Source: Massariosphaeria phaeospora
Lineage: Eukaryota > Ascomycota > Dothideomycetes > Pleosporales
Reading direction: 5' to 3'
NCBI GenBank assembly: GCA_011032825.1
Contig: JAADJZ010000015.1
Location: forward strand, 310,001 to 374,000
Length of the DNA stretch: 64,000 bases
A program made the translations under genes and the position numbers. Under the pieces are notes generated by a model. That model was given only the letters and a program-made list of their open reading frames with translations, did not search any database and had not been told where the DNA came from. Shown piece by piece: positions 45,118 through 56,113 of this stretch. Position 1 is the first letter of the stretch. The number at the start of each line of letters is the position of its first letter.

Positions 45118-48100
45118 GTTATGATGCTTTTATAGGTGGTGGGAGGAACCAGGAACGCCCGCCCACGCAGGCGAGGGAAGAGCTCATCGGTGTGAGAAGG
45201 CCTCGTCACGTACGCGACTGGCCTTTTTCGGAGTGGTAGCTACCGCAACGCCTCAACGCCCCTCATCCCAACCCTAAATACCTGGCACATCAAGCGAAGG
45301 AGCCAAGCCCATGCTGAGGCATCCAACCGCAGTACCTAGAACTTCGCCGTTGTGTTTCGTGCGAGATGAGGCACGGCCATCAAGAAACTAAATGCGAACC
45401 CAATGGAAAGGCATGAACCAAGCAGAAAACGCTGGAGAAGCTGATGACTTCATAGAGTATGCAGTAGAGTTGAAGGTGTGTGGCATTCCCGAGCTGTTGC
45501 TTTTGTTGAATAATCGTCTTTTCGTCGGGTTGGAAAAAGACATCACCATTGCGCTGTAGTGTGCATTGGATCAACGTCATAGCCATAAGGATGTCGGACT
45601 TTTTGAGAGCTGATCCGCGTCTTGTTCAAGTACCCCAGAATGGTAAGGACAGGTTAACTAAGGTTCCGAATGTGGTACTAGTAAGCGGAAACGACGATCA
45701 TCGTCAGTGTGTTCTAATTGCTGGGAGCGGGAAGGGCCGACGGGACTCATGAATTGTCGGCAAAGGGGGTATCCTCATCGCTGTGGGAAAGCCGCTTCGC
45801 GTACGGCGGCACCTAAGGCTAGTACCAGTGCTAGATAGTCCTAGCACACCGTTCAGCGGCTGTACGCTGGCGAAGTCGAATTATCGACGGATAATGAAGT
45901 CGCAATTGCAACTCTGCTGATGCTTTCTCCTCCGAGTCAGACCCAGAACACCAGTGACCGGAGGCATCGCAACAACAATTCGTCGCTATTTCAGACCGGT
46001 GTGGATTTGAAAATAGCACGGCTAGAGCGATAGAGATTTGAAATCACTGTACGGACTACGTCTGTCCCTAGCCGAACTGCAAATACCTTGTACGGTGTTG
46101 GTAATTCTGATGTTCTTTGGAACGGTGAGGGGGGCACGTCGGCGCTTCGAGAGGGCTTTCGGATGGTGTAGACCTTGGGAAGGATTCAGGAGATGCCCAT
46201 AAACCAGCCAATCGTACTAAACTAGGGCTAAGCGAAAGGTTATGCTTGGCGAACGTCTTACGCGCAGCTGAGTGTGGAAGTAAGCGGTAGGGCTGCTTCA
46301 TGTACGGCTCCTTTGCCAACTTGGGATATCGATCTGGCTGGGGTCTACTTCGCAATGTTGTGTGACTACGATTGCGCGCGTATAAAAAGTACGCCGTATG
46401 GGGTCCTGGGAGTGGTTGAAGCAGCATAGGGTAAATGGTCCGAGCTGATACGCATGGAGTTCCTGATTGATCAAATGTTTCGAAACATTTTTAGGTGCTG
46501 ATATGGCCCCAGGGGAGGGGAGCTTGGCAGGCCCCAGATTCTGCCTGACGATGCAAGATGTCGGCGAAACAATCGCTGTGACTGATCAACCTGGTTACTA
46601 AAGCTTCGGGTTCTCGACCTGCCACGAGGTCTGACACGCAGTATGGAAGTTCTTCCCTGTCGCAGTACAGACGGTGAGGGAGATTTAATGTTGAACAGCC
46701 AGTTAGCAGATAAGGCCGAATGCTTCGGCGCTTGTATCTGTGGTAATGATCGTCGTTCGTGTGGTCGATCGAGGATGTGAAAGACCGGGAATTCGCGAGA
46801 GAGTGGGCGTAATCGGACTTTTCGTATGACAACTCCCGCATTCGTGGTCTTCATTGCGCTGAAAGCTCTGTTATTGGTCTGCCCTACGGGGTCGAGCATA
46901 CGTCCCATGCTGGGGCCCAGCTTCATAATGTGCTCTTCCGCCCACCGATCAAGCCCCTGAAATATCGGTGAACGGCAGTTCGCCCATGAGCCAGTAAAAG
47001 TGTGAGTATGCACCAGCATTGTGCAAGCGACGCCGGGGGTTCATAGAGAGGGGGTAGATGTCCATGTGCACCTGTTGTGTGATGATCCCGTTCATTCGCT
47101 AGGTGGTGGTAGGGCTGAATAGGGCTGGAGGAGGCGGGGATAAGGTGTCGTCAGTCTCGTGGTAGACCGGATGGAGCTAGCACGACTCGGCGGCCCTAAA
47201 AATAGAGACCCTCCACACCATGGGCCCTACTCATGCAGCTTGCAAGACCACTTAAAAATGGAAATCCTGATACATTCGAGCGGCTATTGAGAGCGTCTTG
47301 TAGCTCTTCGAAGCGAAAGCTGATTCCTTGCGAAGGTGGTGGTCGTGGAGTGGGCGGTTATGTAGGCGTTTTTGTTGTTCTGCGGTTTCGATGCGGTTTC
47401 AATACGGTGTCTGCCCTGCACCATAATGCACCTATTGCGTACCGACAGACAGTTTCGTCCAAGGCCGCGGACGGCAAGGTCCAGAACTGTGGTTCACTGG
47501 CCATGTGATTTTGAAGATTCTAGAGAGCATTGCTAAGTAATAATGCGAAGGACATGGTGCTGCTTGGGTCGGGTAGTCGGTGAGGGGCTCACCGGCACGA
47601 CCGAGTTGCGCTTTCGCTAATGTGCCCAAAGAGGGTGTCCGTGTAAAATGCAAGCTCATCGACGAATGTTAAGGTGCGCAAGCTGAACACAAACAGCCGG
47701 TAGAGTTGCGAATGATCAGTCACGGCCAATCGGTACTGGACAAGGGTTTATCGGCCTTGTACACTCACCGCTTCAGCTGGTAACATGTGCACCTGAAGCC
47801 ATCTCCGAGTGCAACTCCACGTCGCCTACTCGCTAACCACAAACAGAAAACGCGCTCTGGAAGGTGAAGCAATATGTGCTTCGCAAGATGGATCAATATG
47901 CGCTGTCGATACCCAAAGCGCAAAATTGCATGCGTTGTTATACCCTCATATTGTGTGACCTCGACTCTGGAGGGGACTGAGCAACAACAGCATTGATTGT
48001 TCAAGCGTGTTTGAGTTTGGTTAGCCGCCGTGGTTCTGTGACACATTCCACATCCATACTTTGTTCCGTCCATCGTAAAGATCGGTGAGTTTGTGTGTTG

Positions 48101-48682
48101 CCTGACACTCAAACGTGGTAATGTCGAGGCCATGTCGTGTACTCCAGCTAGGCACCGATCGGATAGCATGGAGTACGAATCACCAGATGGCGGACTCTGA
48201 TGTCATTAAGCAACGGTATAATCATACTCATAGCTTCGAACGTAATGCTAGTTCCCTCCTGGTTTTCAACACCTAGGTATTCCTTGGCTATGATAGCCCT
48301 GAGCACTGAGCAAGTGATTTTCAGGGGCTCCGATGGCTGACCAATCTATGCCAGAAAGCTTGCGCAGGGACCCGACCACGTTGGAGATAGCCGGTGCGAG
48401 AGTCTCATAGTACATGATAGGTAGGGAGCAATATATCTTTTGTTCCTTTTCTTTGTCAACATCGCGCCACAGTCGTCTTTCCGAGTGTGATCAAGATCGG
48501 ATGCCATAGACAGGTCTCTGCGCGTATGGAGTAGTTAAGCTGGGACAGTTCAGCACCTTATCTGAACGATGAGGTCCTTCAAGTGGAACATTGTCGGACG
48601 ATCATCGGTCCCGGCGATGGTGCTTACGCAGGGTTGCGGTATTCAACAGGCGGTGGGCACACGCAGGGAGTGCCCCAAATAG
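45118..48682. other. Gene desert, part 3
   Basis: Scattered frames of 60-180 codons exist, including 46471-47019 (-), ATG-initiated, which partly overlaps a second protein-like frame at 46491-46841 (-). The alternation of protein-like pieces between frames suggests decayed coding sequence, but I cannot assign any family. Confidence 0.35.
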
Positions 48683-49260
48683 CTACTGCACTAACGTTGT
48701 AGGTAGAGTGTAACTGCTCGAAAAGGAGGCAACTCTCGAGAATCGATGCTGTTTCAAGACATATATGTGGGCAAGCGAGGCGTCGTACGACTGTAGGAGG
48801 CGTGTTAGCTGCCACGTTCCTAGCTGACGACGACGTTTCTGGAGCCGACTCTCGACTTCGACGATCCATCGTTCTAGAGTCCATTGTGGGGCAAGCCCAC
48901 GACTGTGGCCAAAGAGAATTTGACGGAAGCCATTCACAAACATCAGGTAACAGCCGAACATAAACCATGTCCACTGAGGTCCACCTCCTGAATTCCATGG
49001 GCCCTGTCCATTTCCCAAGAGGCATGTGGTGTCTCCGGGGTGTATTCAACCCACCTTCCACCCGGGTTTGCATCTCCTCGTCCGCTGGCTGGGAACCCGC
49101 AAGGACCATCAGGCGATACTCAGCCATCTGATTCGGGACCTTATTGGGTCAGCTGGTCTTTCTGAAATCGGCCCCCACCGTGGCATGTTTCTTCACTCCA
49201 AGGGGATCGATGAAGGACGGCTTGTTCATGCCTAGAGTGTTGATGAACTTGGCTTGGAAC
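48683..49260 (-). pseudogene. Possible degenerate or unrecognised multi-exon gene
   Basis: Three minus-strand segments read like protein in order. The first contains FQAKFINTLGMNKPSFIDP (about 49250-49190) and meets a TGA just upstream of the second, MAEYRLMVLAGSQPADEEMQ (from 49127). The third is in another frame with QWTWFMFGCYLMFVNGF and LERWIVEVESRLQKRR (about 48990-48830), ending at 48683. Two short introns, 39 nt with a CTGAC branch and 67 nt without a good branch, could restore a single frame. The 39-nt length is very short for this genome. I recognise no family, so a real orphan gene and a relic are both possible. Confidence 0.3.
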
Positions 49261-51660
49261 GGTGTGGCTATAGATTATGGGTACTAGTATGTAGTGATTA
49301 TTAGTCCGACTCGGACGTATGGACATTCTAGAACAACCCAGACCAAACGCGTCAGTGAGTACATTGGGTGTATTAGGAAGCCGATTGTATTTGCTGGTAG
49401 GCCGGGTGGAGTCTGAGAACAGCGATATCCTTGGCGTTGCGGTACGGAGCTCCAACATAGGGCGAGGATTTGAAATGTCGGACAACTTGGATTTGCTAGA
49501 GAGTAAACACTCTATCAAAAGTCTGCCAAACGTGGTGGCTGGAGCATCCTAAGCTTCGTTGGGCGCAGCATAGGAGGGGAAGGCGGAGCTGCGCGGAAAA
49601 CGTACGTGATGCCGACCAGAGGCTCCACCGCCAGCAAGAGGCGTCGCCGCGGCCGCTGAAAGGAGCGCTCGAAGGAGAATAATCAGAAGGCAAACTTGGG
49701 GTGCGTCCGCGGATAGGACTCGAGCATGGCGCCTCTCGACAACAGGCCTGGCGGTAATTGGCTGCCTGTACTCAGCGGCGGTGTCGTCACCAGGACAAGC
49801 TTTGGAAGCGCTGACGCCAGTCTAATCGGGACAGGTTAGCGGGGATCAGAAGGTAAAGCGTTCACCGACTGCCCAGGTGTAGGCGAGGCTGAAGGTGCTG
49901 ATTCCGGCGGGAGGGCTAGCGGAGAGCGTGGGTGCTGTGCATAGGGCTGGAAGAGGTGAGACGCTTGGTAGCTGCCAGGCTGGACAGTGGAACCCCCCGG
50001 GACTCGAGTTGCGCGGCCCGCTGCACGTTCGAGAGGATGGAGACCAGCGACGGTAGTCGAACTTCGAAGTGTGCCGTTCGAGACAGCAAAGTGAGTGCCC
50101 AGGTGTGCGATGTAAATTTAGGCGCACTGACAAAGCAACACTACCCGCCTTGGGAGTTCGGTGCGAGCCAGTGCGCGTGCTCCGCGCTAGCCTCTTGCGG
50201 GAAATGCAGTGTAGAATCCCCAGGCGCAGCGAAGGCCAGCTGCTTGCCTCTTGCGCTGTCCGAGCATGATTGCGCAGCTGGCGGTAGGGACTTCGTATGA
50301 TAGAGCCGCTTCCGGCCGGCCAGTCTCGTCGCGTCGTAGTTGGGCGAACGATGCTCGGTTTTGCGACAGGCGGTGCACGAGCGTTCCCTAGGTACCCAGG
50401 CACAGTACATACGAGGATGCCGGCTCGCAATTCAGCTCATGGACAGCATTTGTCACATTTGTCAATTGTCCATGGCGAGGGCGTCGCTGCCAGCGGTGTA
50501 CGGCGCAGAGCCCGGCAATGTTTGGGTTTACGCAGCACGACAACACATGGCAGCAAAACAGGACGCGTCAAGGCTGGCCAAATCGCTGCATTGCTGCGGC
50601 GAGCGGGTCTCGGCGATGCTTTGTTGTGCCGACGGCTTCGCTGTTTGCCATACAGCGACGGGCGACTCGTCAGGCCATCACCGTTCAACGCGAGCGGCGG
50701 GCAGCAGGTAGATTGGCAGCGGGCTATCTCCGCACTTCGCATGGAGCCAATTTACCCCAGGAGTCACAGCTCTGGACGACGCTGGACGCTGGACGCTGGA
50801 CGCCGCGCTGCTGCCTGCGGCCCCCAAAGCGAGCTCCAAGTCGCGGGCCCCGCGGCAGACGGCGACTCGGCGACCTGCTGGTCTTGACGGGCGCGACGAG
50901 ACGATGCTAGACGGCGGCGCCTGGTGCTGATGATGAAGCAGCCCATCTGGTACGCGGTTGCATGGCCGCGCAGGCGGTCGCGGGACCTCGCGGGCGGAAT
51001 CCTGTGCCTCCCGCCGCCGCCGCCGCCGCGACGTGAGTAGGGAGTGGGCCGCGGTGGGCCGTGGTGGTGCGAGCAGCGGTGCGGGTGCGTGTGCATGTGT
51101 CGACAGCTCCATACCCGTCCAAGTCGGTGGGCGCCATCCCTGGCCGGGCGTGCGTTGGTGCGGGCGCTCTGGATCTCGCTGACCGCCTCTGCCCCGCGCA
51201 ATACAGCGCTTCCGTCCGTTTCGATACAGGCCCGTTGACCCGCTCGGGTGGCTCTGGCGTGCTCCGGCGGCGCTGCGGCACCCGGGCACCCCCGTCTAGC
51301 GGCGTGCTGAACCTTTCACCGGCAGCACACGCCCCCGGTCGTCTGCAGCCTTGTGGGATGCAGGCTAGCGCTGCTGCCAAAATTACGGCCCCTCGCGGCG
51401 CAGAATGGCGGAGTTGCTGAGCGCCAGTGTGCAGGGGCCCGTCCTGCACCTCCGCCCTATGTACCCAAATCGAGCAGTCTTCTCTCCAACGGCCGAGCCA
51501 AACTCCGGCCTGTCCAGCGCGTGCGCTCCAGGAGGCCCGTGGTGGGCTTGCTGGGGCCTTATGCAAGCTCCAGCAGTGATGGAGTGGCCTTGCAGGGGTG
51601 GTCCTGAGCTGCACTCGTCTCTGGGGACGCGGCAGCAGTCGAGGAGAGCGGGTGCGAGCT
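49261..51660. other. Gene desert, GC-rich part upstream of the bZIP gene
   Basis: GC-rich from about 49.6 kb with overlapping Ala/Arg/Gly-rich frames on both strands and no domain. It may include distal regulatory sequence or leader of the bZIP gene; nothing specific is seen. Confidence 0.4.
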
Positions 51661-51663
51661 TTG

Positions 51664-51673
51664 ATAAATATAT
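51664..51673 (+). promoter_or_regulatory. TATA-like box of the bZIP gene
   Basis: An AT-rich ATAAATATAT element lies in otherwise GC-rich DNA, 160 bp before the ATG. It is followed by a CT-rich leader (51740-51830) typical of fungal transcription starts. Confidence 0.4.
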
Positions 51674-51832
51674 CTGGACCCCCGACGCAACTGGAGTCTC
51701 TTCTTACCATCGATATATCAGGACTCGGCCGGCCCTCGATACATCATCCTCCCCCTCTTCACTCTTCCACATCTCCTTCTGTGACACCACTCTACTGTCA
51801 CTGACCATCCTCCACATCGTCCCTTGCCCACC

Positions 51833-52644
51833 ATGCAGAGACACGCCGGCTATCAGTATGCCGCTCCGGCTCCTACCACACACAGATACTCGGGCACATC
51901 GAGTGCCTTCAGTGCTTCGGCGAATCCCAACGAAGACTGGACCAAGATTTCAGATCTCGCCGAACGACGCAGGATACAGAACCGCATTGCCCAGCGCAAC
52001 TACCGTGAGTGTCTGACGCGTGTAGCTCGGCACCGAGTGCTAACTCTGCTCCAGGCAAGAAGCTAAAGAAGAGGCTCGAGGATCTTGAACGCCGGGCCGC
52101 CTCCAGTTCTGCTTCACCGGAACAGAAGCCCGCTCAGCTGCAGCCACCGATGCGATCACCCCGCCGGGATTTCCCTTCGCCAGTGTCTTCAGACTCCGAG
52201 TTTGGCCATCGTAGCCCCGAGATTCAGAGCCACCACTACGTTCCACCGCCAGAAGAGCGGGGTATGTTCTCGCATCAGCATACGCGCCAGCTGTCGACCT
52301 CCCCGCCGCCTTTCTCGTATTCGACGTATCCCGCTCCCGACACGGCCCAATACACAGTGCCGTATGCAACCACACATGCTCCCTACCACTCGATACCCAC
52401 CACCATCACGCCGGAGATGCCGACCTACGCACCCTATCTCCCACCACTCTCCTCAGCCTATCCCAATACGCTGCCCAGCCTTGTGCACCCCGTGAAGAGC
52501 GAGTACTATGGCGAGGATGAGATCAGCCCATGGACCAGTGGCTACGCTTCGATGGCGGGGATCGATATTCCTCCACCGCATGCATACGCAGACTCGGATG
52601 CTCATGTAAAGCTCCCTCCCCGAAAGCACTACTACGCACATTAA
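51833..52644 (+). CDS. Small bZIP-type transcription factor
   Basis: Exons 51833-52004 and 52055-52644 (50-nt intron with CTAAC branch) give 253 residues. The basic region spans residues 43-65 and carries the N-x7-R signature as N50-RIAQRNY-R58. The intron splits codon 58, so the DNA-contact motif is complete only after splicing. The heptad position at 68 is Leu, but the next is Ser75 and Pro79 follows, so the usual leucine zipper is short or missing. The rest is Pro/Ser/Tyr-rich and looks like a disordered activation region, with HPVKSEYYGEDE (a VKSE sumoylation-like site) near residue 205. The ERRRIQNRIAQRNYR type occurs in fungal AP-1-like factors. Targets cannot be inferred. Confidence 0.87.
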
Positions 52645-53494
52645 ACTTCCAACTCTTTCGTTACGCCGCTGTCTTCTTCAACGAGCCACCGCTGACAGTC
52701 CGTGGCGTAGACACCACCACTTTCCGATTCATTCGATCCATCGCAGGCAGGCTCACCGCCGGAGTCATGCTACCCCACAACGCCCAACTCCATGCCTCGC
52801 ACCCCTCCTCTTCACCCTGTCCACCTCATGTGAGCCGCTATTGGCTGAGCTGGGCTTTTGCTCTTCCTTCCTTAGAGGCGTGACGTCTCTGCAGAATCTT
52901 GAGACCTCTTTTTACTTGTGATGCATTTTCAGCGACGGTCGCTTGGATATTAGCGAGGGAGGGACATGACCTTGGTTTGGTCACGGAAAGCAGCTGGTGC
53001 TGGCGTTACCTTGGTGTTATTGTGCACTCAGACTGCACTGGGGATATTTGGGAAAGCTGGGCCGGATAGACCCTAGCATGGACAGCCTCGAGCCGGTCGT
53101 CGGTATATTTACGGTCGCTGCCCGCGCCAGTGCGGCCTGGTAGCACAAGCGCGAATGAACATTATCAGTTGAATTGGACGTGTGCAACCCTCTGCAACGG
53201 TGTGTCGGATGAATGCTGGTGCATGTGACGTAAGGGAAAAGTTTGCAAGTGATGGTTCGGCGCATGGCCGGCCAACGGACGAGCCGTGCAATGAAGCGCT
53301 AAGCCCTGGTGCGATGGTGCGATGAAACGATTCCGAAGTTGAAGATCGGGGCCCTTATGTCATGGGCCATCGCGCCTGCCAAGAGGCGCGGAACGCGTCG
53401 TCCCTTCCTAACCTTGGGCACCAACGGTAAGCACCAAAAAGCTAAAATCAACAACCACAATTCTCACAATTCTGGCCCACGATTTCCTCGCGCC
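52645..53494. other. Intergenic between bZIP and ORC1
   Basis: Presumed bZIP 3' untranslated region and ORC1 promoter. No gene seen. The ORC1 frame is open for about 180 nt before its chosen ATG but has no better start. Confidence 0.45.
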
Positions 53495-56113
53495 ATGGCA
53501 CCTACACGGGGCCGGACACGACTCGAAAAGGCGCGTCAGTTTCTCGCAGGTGGCGCTGTCTTCCGCGAAGACTCCGACGACGAACTTGGCTACGAAGACT
53601 ATCCCTGGGAGTGGATATACGCAGACACCGACACCGACATCGACACCGCGCAAAGCACACAGAATGCGACCCCACGGAAGAGGAAGGCAGCCGCTTCCTC
53701 ATCGCTGGCGCGGCGTATAGTGGGAGCGCGCATGGGCAGCTTCCAGTGCAAGCTGGGCGATACGGTGCTCCTGAAAGCCGAAGGCAGCCAGGCGTGGGTG
53801 GGCATCATCTGCGATTTTTTCGAGGATGAGGACGAAGAGGACCAGATGATGGCCAAGTTTCTCTGGTTCTCCTCCGAGCGGGAGATCCGCAACAAGAGCA
53901 CCAAACGCACTGACTTCCTACCCGTATGTCCGCACGTCATTCCTTCTTTGAACCTTGACTAATATGCCCAGAACGAACTCTATATATCGGCTGCCTTCGA
54001 CACCAACGCGCTCACCACTATCAATGGCACCGCAAAAGTCATGTCGCTCGAAGAGTTTGATAGGCTCTATCCTTCCGGCCAAGGGAAGAAGTCATCCAAA
54101 GACTACGGCAAGGCCTTTGTCTGCCGGAGAGGTTGCAATACCCGAACTACCACATACACGCCTGAGTTCAGATGGGAGGACGTATACACGGGCGCAGAGG
54201 ACATCCCGGCTCTAGTAGAGCTCATCGAGAGCCAGACTAAGGCCACCCGCAAGCGCGGACCTAAGAGAAAGGACATTGAAGATCTGGACGAGTTCGTCGT
54301 GCCTGACTCGGGCAATGAGGGCGTACCAAAGACGCCCAGAAAGCGGCGTAAATTGAACGATGCAACAACGCCCACATCAGCACGGAAAGACCCAGCCGCG
54401 CGCAAGTTTATGACCCCGACCCACAAGCGGATTGTAATCAAGAAACCGCTCGAATTTACCCCCCTTGGAACTCGTGTCCTCTCGCCATCGGCACTTGCGT
54501 CCCCATTTCAGATTGCGCGAAACCAGCTCCATGTGTCATCGGTCCCAGCAGCATTGCCCTGTCGAGAGGAAGAGTTCTCGACTGTCTATAGTCACTTGGA
54601 GGCGGCGATTACAGATGGCTCAGGGTCATGCATCTACATTTCGGGCACACCAGGCACTGGCAAGACTGCAACCGTGCGAGAAGTTGTGGCACAGCTGCAC
54701 GCCTCGGTCCAGGCCGAGGAGTTGGATGATTTCATCTTCGTCGAAATCAACGGCATGAAGGTCACGGATCCCCACCAGTCCTACTCATTGCTCTGGCAAG
54801 CCTTACGCGGCGATCGTGTTAGTCCATCGCATGCGCTGGAGCTCCTAGAACGCGAGTTTTCGACACCGAGTCCCCGTCGGGTTCCCTGCGTCGTTCTGAT
54901 GGATGAGTTGGACCAGCTCGTTACTAAAAACCAATCTGTGATGTACAATTTCTTCAATTGGCCTGGACTGCGGCACAGCAGATTGATTGTGCTTGCCGTT
55001 GCGAACACTATGGATTTGCCCGAACGAACGTTGAGCAATAAAATCAGTAGCCGTCTGGGTAAGTGCACGGGACAATCCTTCAACTGTGCCCCTATAACGC
55101 CCCGGCACGCCTCCACTCTTCTTCAATGTACCCCAAACCAGCGGCCACTCAGAAGTTGACAATGCTCCATGTCACGATAAATCAAGCTCCAATTCTGAGC
55201 GGTGCAGCATCCTTCAAGACTTGGACCAACGCTAACTCGCGGCTCAGGTCTGACACGTATCACCTTCCCAGGCTACACGCACGACCAATTAATGCTAATT
55301 ATACTGTCCCGACTCGAAGGCGTTCCTGGCAACATCGTTCACTCTGACGCCGTCCAGTTTGCCGCACGAAAAGTCGCAGCTGTAAGCGGCGATGCGCGGC
55401 GCGCGTTAGATATCTGCAGACGCGCTGTCGAGATTGCCGAGACCGAAGCAATATCACAGGAAGCCGAAAGCGAGGCGCAGCCAGCCACCCCGAGCAAGTC
55501 GGGCCGGAACAAGGGGAAAGCTACGCGCGACACCGGTGAAGCGGATGCTATATTGCAAAAACGTGCAGCACCTAGCGGCAGGAAAGGCGTCGTCACGATA
55601 GCGACGATCAAACAGGCCATCAATGAGGCCACGAGCAGCCCCTTGCAGCAAGCGCTACGGGCTCTGCCGCTGGCGTCCAAGGTCTTCCTGGCCGCGCTCT
55701 TGGCGCGGATCCGGCGGACGGGCATTGGAGAGGCCGTGCTGGGGGACGTAATCGACGAGGTGAAGAAACTGGGTCTCATGAGCGCGCTACAACCAGTGCA
55801 CGACTATCTCCTCGCATCGTCGAACGAAGGCCGGGCGATAGAAGGTGGCGCAAACGCGACACCATCTTTGACCCGCAAGGACGCTCGAGGTACGAGCTCT
55901 TTCACCCCCAAGCATCCGCAAACCGATGCAAAAGCACCGCGGGCCTTGGGCCTGGCAGCTGCAGCCATCGAGCTCGCCGAAGCGGGAATTATAGGCTTAG
56001 AGGCCCGTCGCGGGGACCGTGTTGGCCGCGTGAGGTTGGGTGTCGGCGATGAGGAGGTGCGGCTTGCGCTGGGAGACGACGACCAAGTCAAAGGCTTGGG
56101 GCTCGCATCCTGA
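53495..56113 (+). CDS. ORC1: Origin recognition complex subunit 1
   Basis: Exons 53495-53923, 53972-55058 and 55248-56113 (introns 48 and 189 nt) give 793 residues. The N-terminal part holds a BAH-like domain (about 85-220) with GDTVLLKAEG, WVGIICDFFED and FLWFSSEREI. A basic linker follows, rich in RKRGPKRK and PRKRRK. The AAA+ core has Walker A GTPGTGKT (368-375), Walker B VVLMDELDQL (Asp454, Glu455), sensor-1 VLAVANTMDLPER and, after the last intron, LGLTRITFPGYTHDQL. A winged-helix-like C-terminus includes VFLAALLARIRR. ORC1 binds origins in the nucleus as the ATPase of the six-subunit ORC and helps load MCM2-7. Its last intron is longer than the others but restores the conserved SSRLGLTRI exactly. 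Confidence 0.95.

Noticed and set aside
48624..49127. 167-codon minus-strand frame read straight through
   Set aside because: Only its first third looks like protein; the protein-like sequence then moves to another frame, so the straight reading is unlikely.
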